Of a stretch of 32,076 bases of DNA, positions 1 to 6,953 are shown piece after piece (within the stretch, counting starts at the first letter, position 1; each line of letters begins with the position of its first letter). The notes under the pieces were generated by a model, which had not been told where the DNA came from, searched no databases, and saw nothing but the letters and a program-made list of their open reading frames with translations. The translations under genes were made by a program, and so were the position numbers. Source of the stretch: a virus; the IMG/VR virus record IMGVR_UViG_3300002144_000328, positions 1 through 32,076 of that record; one strand, 5' to 3'.

Positions 1-14
1 TTTTTTAATTATTT

Positions 15-377
15 TTACTTAAACCGCTGGATAGCACCTTCTGCAGTACATTTAAAGTTCTTACCAGTAGTACCACAAACGTATTGGTAAGGATACTTGT
101 GCGAACGAGAGTTGTAACCAGTAAGAGTATCGCCTTTAGCATTTTTAAAGTTTGTAATTCCTGCAGACCTAGCAACCATTTCTAGCATACGGTCTGTTCT
201 AGTAACAACACCTTTAACTTTAGCGCTTACCTTGATAGAAACTTCTGCACTTGAGAAGCTCATGTTACCAACTTCAATTTCTAGATTAGCTTTAACGGCG
301 TACTTGTTCATTACTTCTTGCATTTCAGCGCGAAGAGCTTTAAGAGTAACTTTGTCAAATTGTGCGAACTTAGTCAT
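15..377 (-). CDS. Conserved phage hypothetical protein, 120 aa
   Basis: I do not recognise a function. The protein is basic and has no membrane segment or signal peptide. The N-terminal third is helix-like and rich in Lys and Glu. The C-terminal part, with GDTLTGYNSRSHKYPYQY and a terminal FKC motif, has the look of a small structured domain seen in other T4-like phages (recalled, not checked). ATG at 377 is preceded by AAGGA with 7 nt spacing. Two strong promoters in tandem (410-438 and 498-526) feed this gene almost alone, which suggests high early expression of a short transcript. Confidence 0.85.
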   Translation of the reverse strand: MTKFAQFDKVTLKALRAEMQEVMNKYAVKANLEIEVGNMSFSSAEVSIKVSAKVKGVVTRTDRMLEMVARSAGITNFKNAKGDTLTGYNSRSHKYPYQYVCGTTGKNFKCTAEGAIQRFK

Positions 378-409
378 GATGTAATCCTTTTGGTTTGGTT
401 TATATGTAT

Positions 410-438
410 ATTATAAGCTAGTTTGAAACCAATGTCAA
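410..438 (-). promoter_or_regulatory. Sigma70-type promoter, perfect consensus (proximal of a tandem pair)
   Basis: On the minus strand TTGACA (438-433), 17 bp, TATAAT (415-410). It lies 33 bp upstream of the 120-aa gene. The -35 box is preceded by AACTG. A 7-bp inverted repeat (395-401 and 426-432) is centred on the -10 box. Confidence 0.9.
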
Positions 439-470
439 CAGTTATTTTCATTTAATTTCAAGTTTTTTAC
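433..470 (-). repeat. 38-nt promoter-upstream repeat, copy 1
   Basis: The block from the -35 box upstream is nearly identical to 521-558 and 6948-6985. Differences are confined to a 6-nt patch (455-460 region). It is A-rich on the minus strand, like an UP element, and ends in GTAAAAAA. In the other two copies this end contains the stop codon of the upstream gene; here no gene ends, so this copy may come from duplication of the 521-558 copy. Confidence 0.85.
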
Positions 471-497
471 TAGCTTGTTTCCTCATTTCTTATATAC

Positions 498-526
498 ATT
501 ATACTACAAACCAACGGGGATGTCAA
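498..526 (-). promoter_or_regulatory. Sigma70-type promoter, perfect consensus (distal of a tandem pair)
   Basis: TTGACA (526-521), 17 bp, TATAAT (503-498) on the minus strand. It starts 28 bp past the stop of the 59-aa gene at 555-734. With 410-438 it forms a tandem pair 88 bp apart. The stretch 378-554 holds these two promoters and no gene that I can support. Confidence 0.9.
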
Positions 527-558
527 CAGTTATTTTCATTTAATATGAAGTTTTTTAC
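521..558 (-). repeat. 38-nt promoter-upstream repeat, copy 2
   Basis: Same block as 433-470 and 6948-6985. The distal end includes the TAA stop (557-555) of the 59-aa gene. The block joins the end of one gene to the -35 box of the next transcript. Confidence 0.85.
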
Positions 559-734
559 TCTTTTTTACGCTTTATATTCATGTCTTCGTCATACCAACGG
601 TCAGAAAACTTATGTTTCCTTTCGTCAGCTCTTTGCCGCTTCTTTTTCTCTTTACCTTTAGATCGGCTATCGTTAGAGCCCCACTCGTCTTCATCCCAAG
701 ATTCACGAAACTTTTTGATGCGGTTATTACTCAT
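555..734 (-). CDS. Small charged hypothetical protein, 59 aa
   Basis: Starts MSNNRIKKFRESWDEDEW and ends MNIKRKKE. It is very rich in Lys, Arg, Asp and Glu, with no hydrophobic stretch, and is likely an RNA- or protein-binding accessory of unknown role. ATG at 734 has AAGGG with 7 nt spacing and lies 13 bp below the stop of the gene at 748-1173. Its stop codon is the start of the 38-nt promoter repeat. Position in a tight gene string and a proper RBS support it despite its size. Confidence 0.75.
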   Translation of the reverse strand: MSNNRIKKFRESWDEDEWGSNDSRSKGKEKKKRQRADERKHKFSDRWYDEDMNIKRKKE

Positions 735-747
735 TTTAGTACCCTTG

Positions 748-1173
748 TTACTCTACGATTAAATCAGGAAATGCTTCTACAATAGTCTGTTTTGTCAGCC
801 CTTTGAACGGCTTCTTAGTAATCATTCGGCAGAGTGTTTCTGCGTCATCATTATCGACATCTTCTAGAAGGCTAATAAACAATGCTTCTCGCTTGATTTG
901 ATTCAAAGTGTCGTACCCGCCACCTTTAATAAAGATTTTAAGCCGGCGTGCTTCAGAATACAAGAGCGCCTTTGCTTCATCTTCATACTGATTCTTCTCC
1001 CAAGGTGGGGGAACGTTTGGAATCAAAAATTCAATACTGTTATCATATGTATATTTTAACACAACTCTAAGTGGTTGGTTGTCGTTGATTCTAAGGAAAT
1101 CAACCTTTTCTGCAATAGTCTTCTTAGAGGCGGCTCCAGTGATGATTTCTGTAATGGAGATTCTTACTGCCAT
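748..1173 (-). CDS. DUF6433-like conserved phage protein, 141 aa
   Basis: The layout (a helical N-terminus, then PPPWEKN, a charged middle, KGGGYDTLNQIKRE, and a C-terminal FKGLTKQTIVEAFPDL) matches the small protein of T4-like marine phages that I recall as DUF6433. Function unknown. ATG at 1173 has AGGA with 9 nt spacing and sits 2 nt past the RNase H stop, so the two are co-transcribed. The family often lies beside replication genes, so a role near replication or repair is possible but not shown. Confidence 0.8.
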   Translation of the reverse strand: MAVRISITEIITGAASKKTIAEKVDFLRINDNQPLRVVLKYTYDNSIEFLIPNVPPPWEKNQYEDEAKALLYSEARRLKIFIKGGGYDTLNQIKREALFISLLEDVDNDDAETLCRMITKKPFKGLTKQTIVEAFPDLIVE

Positions 1174-1175
1174 GT

Positions 1176-2036
1176 TTAAAAGTCCTGTATATCTGTAATT
1201 AGGTGCTTGAGTTTTTTCTTAACAAAGTAGTTAAAAAGCTGTTCGCGACCGACTGATTTTTCTTCATTATATTTTTCTTTAATCTGATCTTGGTACTTCT
1301 GTGGAATCTGTGTAAGATCAATCATCATTTTGTTGCGGAAATACCTACGAAGGGTTTCTTCGTCCATACCCTCGGTACCTTCCTTATAGAAGGCTAAGCG
1401 CTTTTGAGTCATTGCTTTTTGACGCTCACCTACAGCTAAACAATTATCTGGTGACAGAATATTTGGTACACCGTCACCTGTATCACCTTTGATAATATGC
1501 TCTTGGAGATATTGCTCAGGACGATCATCACGAAGCCAGCGCTTACGAATAGGATCATACTGATCTACGTTTGCGTACTTTTGCAACTGGATGAAGTCTT
1601 TATCGGCAGAAAGAATAAGGAATTTTTCTGAGCCAATATTCAATTCAGATCCATTTTCATGAATGACTGTGCCGATAATGTCGTCAGCCTCACAATGATC
1701 CATGTGAATTACTTTATAAGGAAAGAATTCAGCAAGTTCTTCGCGAACATTAGACATGATTTGAAATAGCGCATTCCAATCCATACCAGACTTATCGCGG
1801 CCGGCTTTGCGATTGGCTTTATAGTAAGGATAAGCTTCTTTGCGCCAGGTATTTTTACCGTCTGCACAAATAACAATCTCACCATATTCTTCTGAGAATT
1901 TTCTGCGATTTGAACGAATAGAATTAAGGAACATATGACGAATGATATTTTCGTCAGCTGCTACATCAGTGTGATTACCTATGCTTGCGAATAGTGAAGC
2001 TAAGATAACTTGGTTGTAATCTACTAAGATTGCCAT
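1176..2036 (-). CDS. rnh: T4 RNase H-like 5'-3' exonuclease (FEN family)
   Basis: Flap-endonuclease-type nuclease that removes RNA primers from lagging-strand fragments in the phage replisome. Visible acidic metal-binding clusters: the N-terminal ILVDYN, CADGKNTWRKEAYPYYKANR (arch or helical gateway, about residues 57-76), HCEADDIIG (about 113-121), LSADKDFIQL (about 142-151), and KGDTGDGVPNI (about 183-193). 286 aa compares with about 305 for T4 RNase H. The C-terminus ends LITDIQDF, which may be the clamp or SSB contact tail, as in T4. ATG at 2036 follows GGA with 8 nt spacing. Driven by the promoter at 2073-2101, then runs into the DUF6433 gene. Confidence 0.93.
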   Translation of the reverse strand: MAILVDYNQVILASLFASIGNHTDVAADENIIRHMFLNSIRSNRRKFSEEYGEIVICADGKNTWRKEAYPYYKANRKAGRDKSGMDWNALFQIMSNVREELAEFFPYKVIHMDHCEADDIIGTVIHENGSELNIGSEKFLILSADKDFIQLQKYANVDQYDPIRKRWLRDDRPEQYLQEHIIKGDTGDGVPNILSPDNCLAVGERQKAMTQKRLAFYKEGTEGMDEETLRRYFRNKMMIDLTQIPQKYQDQIKEKYNEEKSVGREQLFNYFVKKKLKHLITDIQDF

Positions 2037-2056
2037 AATTTATTTCCATTATTATT

Positions 2057-2092
2057 TAATCTACATGGTACCATTATACACCATGTAGATTA
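2057..2092 (-). promoter_or_regulatory. 13-bp perfect inverted repeat over the rnh promoter (candidate operator)
   Basis: Arms 2057-2069 and 2080-2092 are perfect reverse complements, separated by 10 nt. The loop holds the -10 box (2073-2078), and the distal arm ends 4 bp short of the -35 box. There is no T-run after the hairpin, so a simple terminator is less likely. A repressor operator or a hairpin in the 5' leader are the alternatives. Confidence 0.6.
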
Positions 2093-2101
2093 AAATGTCA
2101 A
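2073..2101 (-). promoter_or_regulatory. Sigma70-type promoter for rnh, perfect consensus
   Basis: TTGACA (2101-2096), 17 bp, TATAAT (2078-2073) on the minus strand, 37 bp upstream of the rnh ATG and 5 bp past the glycosyltransferase stop. It lacks the AACTG extension (GAGTTGACA instead). Confidence 0.9.
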
Positions 2102-2106
2102 CTCTT

Positions 2107-3060
2107 TTATTCGGCTGCAGTTTGTCTAAGGACTCTAGTCCACAGACTCGAGAAGGTAGTAATATCGTTAGGAACAAGACCAAAACGGTCTGATCGTGTA
2201 AATCTGTTGATAAACAGAGGATCGTTCTTTTGTTGCTCTAACACGCTTTTACCAATAGCATACGCGAGATTTGCATGCTTAACTGTATCTTCGTTGTAAT
2301 CATACATGATTGTAGAATTTGCTGCAGTTTCAGGCAAAGCACCATAGTTTGGATGAATACAAATCAAACCACTTCTAATAGCTTCGATTAGAGCAATACA
2401 CGAAGTTTCTTTCCAAATGTTTGGATACAAGAAAATGTGTGCTTTATCTAACGCTGCAAGAACTTCTTCATTAGGAACAGATCCGTGGTAAGTCATCTTA
2501 GGATGCTCGTGGATCTGTTTAAACAACTCGTTGTACGGCTCATCTCGTTCAGCCCAACCGTAGATAGCAAATGATGAATACACGTCAAGATGAATATTTG
2601 GATATTCTTTAGATAGTGCATCGAACACTGGTGCTAACAATTCTAGACCACGGTGTGGAGTAGTATGGTAGATGAACCGAATGGTTTCAGTATTCTTTTC
2701 TTCTGCTTCGTAGCGCTTTTCAATAGCGTTTGGAATAACAGTACACTTAGAATACGGAATTTTAAAGTGAGCAATGTACTGATCACGTTGCCAAGCTGAT
2801 ACGAAAACAAGCTTATGAAAGATTTGCCATCCGCCGTCTAGCAACACTTTGTTCTCTGGATCTTCAGCCAGATCGTGGCAGTACATGATATTCTTTACAT
2901 CACTTGGGATTTCCCTTGGGCGGGAAAAGTGGATTGCAAAACCTTCTAACAATTCTTTGTCAACGGTGTCGAGCAGACGCTTGCGCATCATCTCTGTGCC
3001 GCCTTTAGAATTCAAAGAAATATCAGTTTCTACAACCTCACCTTTATAAATCATACTCAT
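2107..3060 (-). CDS. Glycosyltransferase, GT4/GT-B type, 317 aa
   Basis: Likely transfers a sugar from an activated donor to phage DNA, a virion glycan or a host surface glycan; the acceptor cannot be read. The fold cues are those of GT-B enzymes: NSKGGTEMMRKR near the N-terminus, VFVSAWQRDQY and VIPNAIEKRY mid-protein, HTTPHRGLELL at the start of the C-terminal Rossmann half, then HGSVPNEEVLAALDKAHIFLYP and the donor-site region ETSCIALIEAIRSGL...PNYGALPE. I take ATG 3060 (GGAG, 10 nt spacing) over an upstream TTG at 3081 that would overlap the preceding gene. Part of the scattered glycan set in this window. Confidence 0.88.
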   Translation of the reverse strand: MSMIYKGEVVETDISLNSKGGTEMMRKRLLDTVDKELLEGFAIHFSRPREIPSDVKNIMYCHDLAEDPENKVLLDGGWQIFHKLVFVSAWQRDQYIAHFKIPYSKCTVIPNAIEKRYEAEEKNTETIRFIYHTTPHRGLELLAPVFDALSKEYPNIHLDVYSSFAIYGWAERDEPYNELFKQIHEHPKMTYHGSVPNEEVLAALDKAHIFLYPNIWKETSCIALIEAIRSGLICIHPNYGALPETAANSTIMYDYNEDTVKHANLAYAIGKSVLEQQKNDPLFINRFTRSDRFGLVPNDITTFSSLWTRVLRQTAAE

Positions 3061-3067
3061 TTGTCTA

Positions 3068-3325
3068 TTACTCCAACTCAAAATCTTTCAATGAATCCCA
3101 ACGGAATGAGCGCCAGCCAGCAGCTTTAACGTCATATACCGCGAGAACATCTGGATTCGGTTTTTTTGTTTTAGTTTCTGCATCTTCAGTTACTAAAGGT
3201 TTTGCAGGAAGAAGATCTTCTTTAAGAGTGCACTTCATTACCCGCTCGTCACCATTTACTTTGGTAAATGTAACATTGCAAACACCTTGCTGCAAAGCGA
3301 TTTTCATATCGTCTTTAGTCATCAT
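3068..3325 (-). CDS. WYL_2 (former DUF2693) SH3-like small protein, 85 aa
   Basis: VCNVTFTKVNGDERVMKCTL followed by a Lys/Pro-rich linker and NPDVLAVYDVKAAGWRSFRWDS is the pattern I recall for the small Sm/SH3-like barrel protein of T4-like phages (Pfam WYL_2). Molecular role unknown; nucleic-acid or regulatory binding is a guess. ATG 3325 follows AGGAG with 7 nt spacing. A TATAAATA box 25 bp upstream (3350-3357) would give it a late transcript. Confidence 0.85.
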   Translation of the reverse strand: MMTKDDMKIALQQGVCNVTFTKVNGDERVMKCTLKEDLLPAKPLVTEDAETKTKKPNPDVLAVYDVKAAGWRSFRWDSLKDFELE

Positions 3326-3349
3326 AATATAACTCCTAGTTCGTATTAA

Positions 3350-3357
3350 TATTTATA
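3350..3357 (-). promoter_or_regulatory. Candidate T4-type late promoter (TATAAATA)
   Basis: Exact TATAAATA on the minus strand, overlapping the stop of the kinase gene and 25 bp upstream of the WYL_2-protein ATG. T4 late promoters consist of this octamer alone. Chance hits occur in AT-rich DNA (one lies inside the ALAS gene at 22767-22774), so this is moderate evidence. Confidence 0.5.
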
Positions 3358-3961
3358 TTGTTTCAAAGATATCTTTTAAAGCTTCTTCGAAGTCTGAAAG
3401 GTTTGAGTTGTTATGTACTCTATATGATAATACATCAAATTTGTGCGGAAGTACATACTTATTTTCAATTTCTGTCTTTTTATTTAGTACATATTCTTTA
3501 GTGATAACTCCGTCAAAATATCTGCGAGAGTCTGTTGAGAAATCATGCCCTTCACGAGTAAGTTGTACTAAGCAGAAATTCTTATTGCCAACCATTTCAA
3601 CTACTGGAATAAGCTCGTCTATGAACCCACCATCAGAGATGCAATAATCTTGTGTTGTGTCGATCTCTGAAGCTACCTGTTTACCAAAGTAGTCTAGACC
3701 ATATCGAGGTTTGATTTTTTTTTCAGAGACATATATCATTGCTTCACGACAAGACATGTTTCCAAGCCAACTTGTAGGAACTTCCTTTAAACTGCGATCT
3801 TCATACCGTTCCATAAACCACTCTTTGTCTACGTTGAAGTACTTTATAGTTTCTGTATACAACCGATATTTGAACGACAAGTGTTTAAATCCACGAGCCT
3901 TAAAGAAATCTGCTGCTAAATCTTTCCCAGAGCCTGGAGGACCATTAAATAGAATTATCAT
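3353..3961 (-). CDS. P-loop deoxynucleoside-monophosphate-kinase-like protein, 202 aa
   Basis: Walker A GPPGSGKD at residues 7-14 opens the protein, followed by AADFFKARGFKHLSF, as in T4 gp1 dNMP kinase, which phosphorylates dNMPs for phage DNA synthesis. The C-terminal half is less conserved. It could also be another small NMP-kinase-fold enzyme. ATG 3961 lies 3 nt past the stop of the preceding gene, with only a distant GGA as RBS. It is followed by the WYL_2 gene. The nucleotide genes elsewhere in the window (nrdAB, thyA, dhfr) fit this role. Confidence 0.72.
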   Translation of the reverse strand: MIILFNGPPGSGKDLAADFFKARGFKHLSFKYRLYTETIKYFNVDKEWFMERYEDRSLKEVPTSWLGNMSCREAMIYVSEKKIKPRYGLDYFGKQVASEIDTTQDYCISDGGFIDELIPVVEMVGNKNFCLVQLTREGHDFSTDSRRYFDGVITKEYVLNKKTEIENKYVLPHKFDVLSYRVHNNSNLSDFEEALKDIFETI

Positions 3962-3964
3962 ATA

Positions 3965-4204
3965 TTAAACTGTTCCAAATTTATCGTTAACAATCTCTTT
4001 CAATTCAGATGAAAAAGCATTTCTCCACTCTTTGTTAGTAATGCCAACCATAATAAACTCGCGATCTGATGAGTTGAGGTAAGGCATTGCTTCATGGATA
4101 GAAATAGAACCTGTTTCATACAGAGCCAAATCTTCGGGTTGAACCGAAATACTCCATGTGCGAGTTTTTCCAGTAAGAACACTTTTGCGAGTTACGTTCA
4201 TCAT
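3965..4204 (-). CDS. Conserved small phage protein, 79 aa
   Basis: SVLTGKTRTWSISVQPEDL, then HEAMPYLNSSDREFIMVGIT and EWRNAF. I recall this pattern (a 'GKT-x-T ... REF(L/I)M-x-G-I-T-x-x-EW' protein) in many large tailed phages, without a known function. The GKT is not part of a P-loop. I choose ATG 4204 (GGAG, 6 nt spacing) over a TTG at 4216; ATG 4201 is a second possibility. First gene behind the promoter 4242-4270. Confidence 0.8.
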   Translation of the reverse strand: MMNVTRKSVLTGKTRTWSISVQPEDLALYETGSISIHEAMPYLNSSDREFIMVGITNKEWRNAFSSELKEIVNDKFGTV

Positions 4205-4241
4205 GTTATTCTCCAAGTTTGGTATTCAATTTATATTAACT

Positions 4242-4270
4242 ATTATAGCTTATATTCGAGCAAATGTCAA
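4242..4270 (-). promoter_or_regulatory. Sigma70-type promoter, perfect consensus
   Basis: TTGACA (4270-4265), 17 bp, TATAAT (4247-4242). Preceded by AACTG. The TGA stop of the GIY-YIG gene (4269-4267) lies inside the -35 box, so coding and promoter sequence share bases. Confidence 0.9.
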
Positions 4271-4716
4271 CAGTTAATTTCACTTTCTTTCATATCAATT
4301 TCCATACCTATGAGACTCTTTACATGATTACGATGGATTTTCGCTTGGATAATTCCGTTGTAATAATCGTCCCTAAGAAGAACATCGTTTACAAACTGAT
4401 ACTTAGCTTCTAAATAGCCAAGCTGTCCTTTCGTAGTACACAGATATAAAATTTCACGCTGGAAATTGTCTACCCCTTTCTCTTCTATCATCAATTTTAC
4501 TGTTTCTGAAGAACCATAATATTTCTTCCAATCAGTTTCTTTAATTACAGTCCTTCTTCTTTTGTTTCCTTTGAGCGGCGGGAGCTTTCGTACTGAAGTA
4601 AGCAGTTTTTTACCAACGTATTTCATACCATTAGATTTATCTGTAATCAAATAAACAAACCCAATCCAGTCTTCAATCATCTCAGAGGTGAATTCCTCAC
4701 CTTTATAAAACCACAT
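4267..4716 (-). CDS. GIY-YIG-type endonuclease, SegE-like, 149 aa
   Basis: The GIY-YIG signature is present in the variant form VYLI...KYVGKK (about residues 24-40), followed by a basic KLPPLKGNKRRR, the conserved TDWKKYYGSS, and a C-terminal LGYLEAKYQF...LLRDDYYNG with the catalytic-type Glu and Asn-Gly ending. I recall this family as SegE-like free-standing homing endonucleases or repair-type nucleases in T4-like phages. I choose ATG 4716 because it has AGGG with 7 nt spacing; ATG 4731 has no RBS. The RBS is enclosed in a hairpin (4721-4747) with a late promoter at its 5' arm. Confidence 0.83.
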   Translation of the reverse strand: MWFYKGEEFTSEMIEDWIGFVYLITDKSNGMKYVGKKLLTSVRKLPPLKGNKRRRTVIKETDWKKYYGSSETVKLMIEEKGVDNFQREILYLCTTKGQLGYLEAKYQFVNDVLLRDDYYNGIIQAKIHRNHVKSLIGMEIDMKESEINC

Positions 4717-4720
4717 ACAG

Positions 4721-4747
4721 TACCCTATCATTGTAATAATAAGGGTA
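4721..4747 (-). promoter_or_regulatory. Hairpin enclosing the RBS of the GIY-YIG gene
   Basis: In RNA from upstream promoters, UACCCU (4747-4742) can pair with AGGGUA (4726-4721), extended by two pairs after a one-base bulge. The 3' arm contains the AGGG ribosome binding site for ATG 4716. Transcripts from the TATAAATA site at 4746-4753 would begin at about 4740 and lack the 5' arm. Confidence 0.55.
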
Positions 4748-4753
4748 TTTATA
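4746..4753 (-). promoter_or_regulatory. Candidate T4-type late promoter (TATAAATA) for the GIY-YIG gene
   Basis: Exact octamer on the minus strand in the short gap between the zinc-ribbon gene stop and the nuclease start. The expected start site falls inside the hairpin at 4721-4747, as in T4 I-TevI. Confidence 0.6.
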
Positions 4754-4762
4754 GGCTGTAGC

Positions 4763-4945
4763 CTAGTAGCCGCCGCTCTTGAACCAACCTTTGCCTTTCA
4801 ACTGAAACCCGCCGCCAGCATTAATAATTTTTACTAACTTTTCGGCAAAGCACGATGGGCAATGTTTTAACGGTTCGTCACTCATTTTCTGTAGCTTTTC
4901 AAATTGGTGATTGCATTCATCACATCTGTATGCATACGTTGGCAT
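4763..4945 (-). CDS. FmdB-family zinc ribbon protein, 60 aa
   Basis: Starts MPTYAYRCDECNHQFE, the typical opening of FmdB/CxxC-CxxC zinc ribbons. Two CxxC pairs (C8/C11 and C29/C32) form the metal site. The Gly-rich tail FQLKGKGWFKSGGY is also typical. Such proteins are usually annotated as putative regulators; the target is unknown. ATG 4945 is preceded by AAGGAGG at short spacing. It lies 8 nt past the ligase stop. Confidence 0.9.
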   Translation of the reverse strand: MPTYAYRCDECNHQFEKLQKMSDEPLKHCPSCFAEKLVKIINAGGGFQLKGKGWFKSGGY

Positions 4946-4953
4946 AAGCCTCC

Positions 4954-6114
4954 TTAATCTTCGCGTTGTTTTTCAAATCCCCAGTCAATTACAACTGGGA
5001 ACCGTGGGATACCATCTGGTGTTGGTGTAAAATACCGTAGAGTAGCCCACACAGGGGTCTGATTCACCTCAAACATATTTCTCATAGTGTCTTGTGTACC
5101 ACGTACTCCTGCGCCAAACTGTGTACCCTCAGGCAACTGTAAAATGAACCTTTTAATATGTCCTGCCCAGTTACCTTTACCCTCTTCTACTGCCACTACA
5201 GTGAACTCTTCGGTGATGAATTCTTTACGTTTAATGAGTGATTTAGAACGTTTGTTTTGTTCATACTGAGTATTTCTACGGATCATCTGACCTTCATATC
5301 CAGCTTCTAAATACTGACCATAAACATTATCCATAGTTTCAATATCATGAACAACACGAGTCTCTACAACTTTAACTGAATCATTATATCCTTGATCGTG
5401 AAACCATTGCCAACGATCGTAGAAAAACACAGAGTCACCATATAGATCAATGACTTCTTCAGGCACTTCAATCATATCATAAACATGATACTGAACTAAA
5501 CCTCTTGCTTCTTCAGTATCGGCAGTTGTTGGTTTAGTTTTACGAACTAGTGATGTGATCTTATTAAAGTCATCTCTGAGATCATGGTTGTATAGTTCAC
5601 CATCAAGAATTGCTTCAGGATGCATTTGAAAGAAACTAATTAGTTCTCTCATAATATGAGGACATGATACAATCTCTTTTCCAGAACGAGACCATAAACC
5701 ATCACGTCGTGCAATACAACGAATACCATCTAGCTTTGGCTGAGAAAAGTGTAATTCATTTTCAAAATCATATTTAGCATCCTCGTGCTTAGAAGCAAGC
5801 ATTGGTTTGATCTTATCGAAAGTGTCGATAGCAGTACGAAGTCTAAAGTAACCACGCTCAGCTTTTTTATTAAATTCGGCCATCATTTCTGCAACGGCTT
5901 GATCTTCTAGAGATGTTTCATTAGCTTTTCCGACATTTTTTTGTTGTACAACTTTCCAACCAGATTCGACTTGCTTACCATCTTCAAGACCAGAAATAGC
6001 TCTCCAAAAACAACTAGCGCCAGTGACACCAACTTCAGCTCGCCAAACACGAACGTTGCCTTTTGAATCTCGCTTATAGAGGGGGCTTGTACCTGCAATA
6101 ATATCTACAATCAT
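4954..6114 (-). CDS. ATP-dependent DNA ligase with WGR-like N-terminal region, 386 aa
   Basis: Seals nicks during replication and repair using ATP. Motif I is QPKLDGIR with the adenylated Lys at 127. Later motifs are AILDGEL, YEGQMIR and SLIKRK (motifs III, IV and V), followed by an OB-fold-like tail (FTVVAVEEGKGNWAG onward). Residues 1-90 (LYKRDSKGNVRVWRAEV...GYF) resemble a WGR-type domain rather than the T4 gp30 N-terminus, so the enzyme is closer to a short, WGR-ligase lineage. ATG 6114 has AGGA with 7 nt spacing. Sits between a conserved phage gene and the zinc ribbon gene. Confidence 0.92.
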   Translation of the reverse strand: MIVDIIAGTSPLYKRDSKGNVRVWRAEVGVTGASCFWRAISGLEDGKQVESGWKVVQQKNVGKANETSLEDQAVAEMMAEFNKKAERGYFRLRTAIDTFDKIKPMLASKHEDAKYDFENELHFSQPKLDGIRCIARRDGLWSRSGKEIVSCPHIMRELISFFQMHPEAILDGELYNHDLRDDFNKITSLVRKTKPTTADTEEARGLVQYHVYDMIEVPEEVIDLYGDSVFFYDRWQWFHDQGYNDSVKVVETRVVHDIETMDNVYGQYLEAGYEGQMIRRNTQYEQNKRSKSLIKRKEFITEEFTVVAVEEGKGNWAGHIKRFILQLPEGTQFGAGVRGTQDTMRNMFEVNQTPVWATLRYFTPTPDGIPRFPVVIDWGFEKQRED

Positions 6115-6132
6115 AATCTTATCCTATTTTGT

Positions 6133-6561
6133 TTAACGGCGCATATTTGCTATATCTATTGCTTGGCTAGTTCCGCGCATGATTGGAACAAGGTTTGATT
6201 TGTGCATTGTTCCAATTCCGATGATGAGGTCTCCTGTATATCTAGGTCGCTCGACTTTAGTGCCAGCCCCAGGTATTGAGTCCGTCGCCTGTTCGATGCG
6301 GCTTGGATACTGCGTTGAGTCGCGGATAGTCTGCTTTGGCGCTTCATATGGCACAAATTCCTTTTTTTGTTTTGGCGTTTTGCCTGTTATATAGTTAACA
6401 TAATCTTGTAAAGTTTCGAACTGATAGCGATGCATATGTTTGCTACGCATCTCTTTATTATACTTTCGCCAAGCTAATTCAACTTTAGCCATGTCTAACT
6501 TTTTAGGCTTGCTCTTAGAATTTCCGTGTACTTGTACACCGTGAATCATATGCATGCTCAT
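6133..6561 (-). CDS. Conserved phage hypothetical protein, 142 aa
   Basis: N-terminal half is basic and helical (KPKKLDMAKVELAWRKYNK), then a Pro/Ser-rich linker, then YTGDLIIGIGTMHKSNLVP and a closing DIANMRR. The 'GIATMHKSN(L/A)VP...DIA-x-MRR' tail is one I recall from many T4-like and other large phages; no function is established to my knowledge. ATG 6561 follows AGGAG with 8 nt spacing. Confidence 0.82.
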   Translation of the reverse strand: MSMHMIHGVQVHGNSKSKPKKLDMAKVELAWRKYNKEMRSKHMHRYQFETLQDYVNYITGKTPKQKKEFVPYEAPKQTIRDSTQYPSRIEQATDSIPGAGTKVERPRYTGDLIIGIGTMHKSNLVPIMRGTSQAIDIANMRR

Positions 6562-6573
6562 AATATAAACTCC

Positions 6574-6894
6574 TTAGTTATTTTCGTTTTTTAATGCGGT
6601 AGCATGCATACGGTGAACAAAAACTACTGCTTCGTCGAAGTCCATAGTGGTTAGTAGGTCTTCATCAGCTCCTAAAGAATTGCGTAGTACTAGCGCTCCT
6701 CTTTCCGAGCAATATGTTATAGCAAAGATCCAATCTTCTGTACCAGTTTCTAACCTTTCAGCTTCATCTGGTGAATTAACCCAGATTTTATAGCCGTTAA
6801 CCTCAAAGGACGGTAATTCGTCGTTACCCCAAGATGTATCTTCCCAAGTTTTAGGAAATACATACGGCGCTTTATAATCTTCCCAAGTAATCAT
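6574..6894 (-). CDS. Conserved phage hypothetical protein, 106 aa
   Basis: FPKTWEDTSWGNDELPSF near the start, then an alpha/beta-looking region with EDWIFAITYC and ALVLRNSLGADEDLLTT. Acidic, soluble, no known motif. ATG 6894 has AGAGG with 7 nt spacing. First gene after the strong promoter 6925-6953. Confidence 0.8.
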   Translation of the reverse strand: MITWEDYKAPYVFPKTWEDTSWGNDELPSFEVNGYKIWVNSPDEAERLETGTEDWIFAITYCSERGALVLRNSLGADEDLLTTMDFDEAVVFVHRMHATALKNENN

Positions 6895-6924
6895 GATATA
6901 GCCTCTTTATTAATTTATAAGACT

Positions 6925-6953
6925 ATTATACATCATTCAAAAGCAAATGTCAA
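6925..6953 (-). promoter_or_regulatory. Sigma70-type promoter, perfect consensus
   Basis: TTGACA (6953-6948), 17 bp, TATAAT (6930-6925). Preceded by AACTG and the 38-nt block. Confidence 0.9.
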
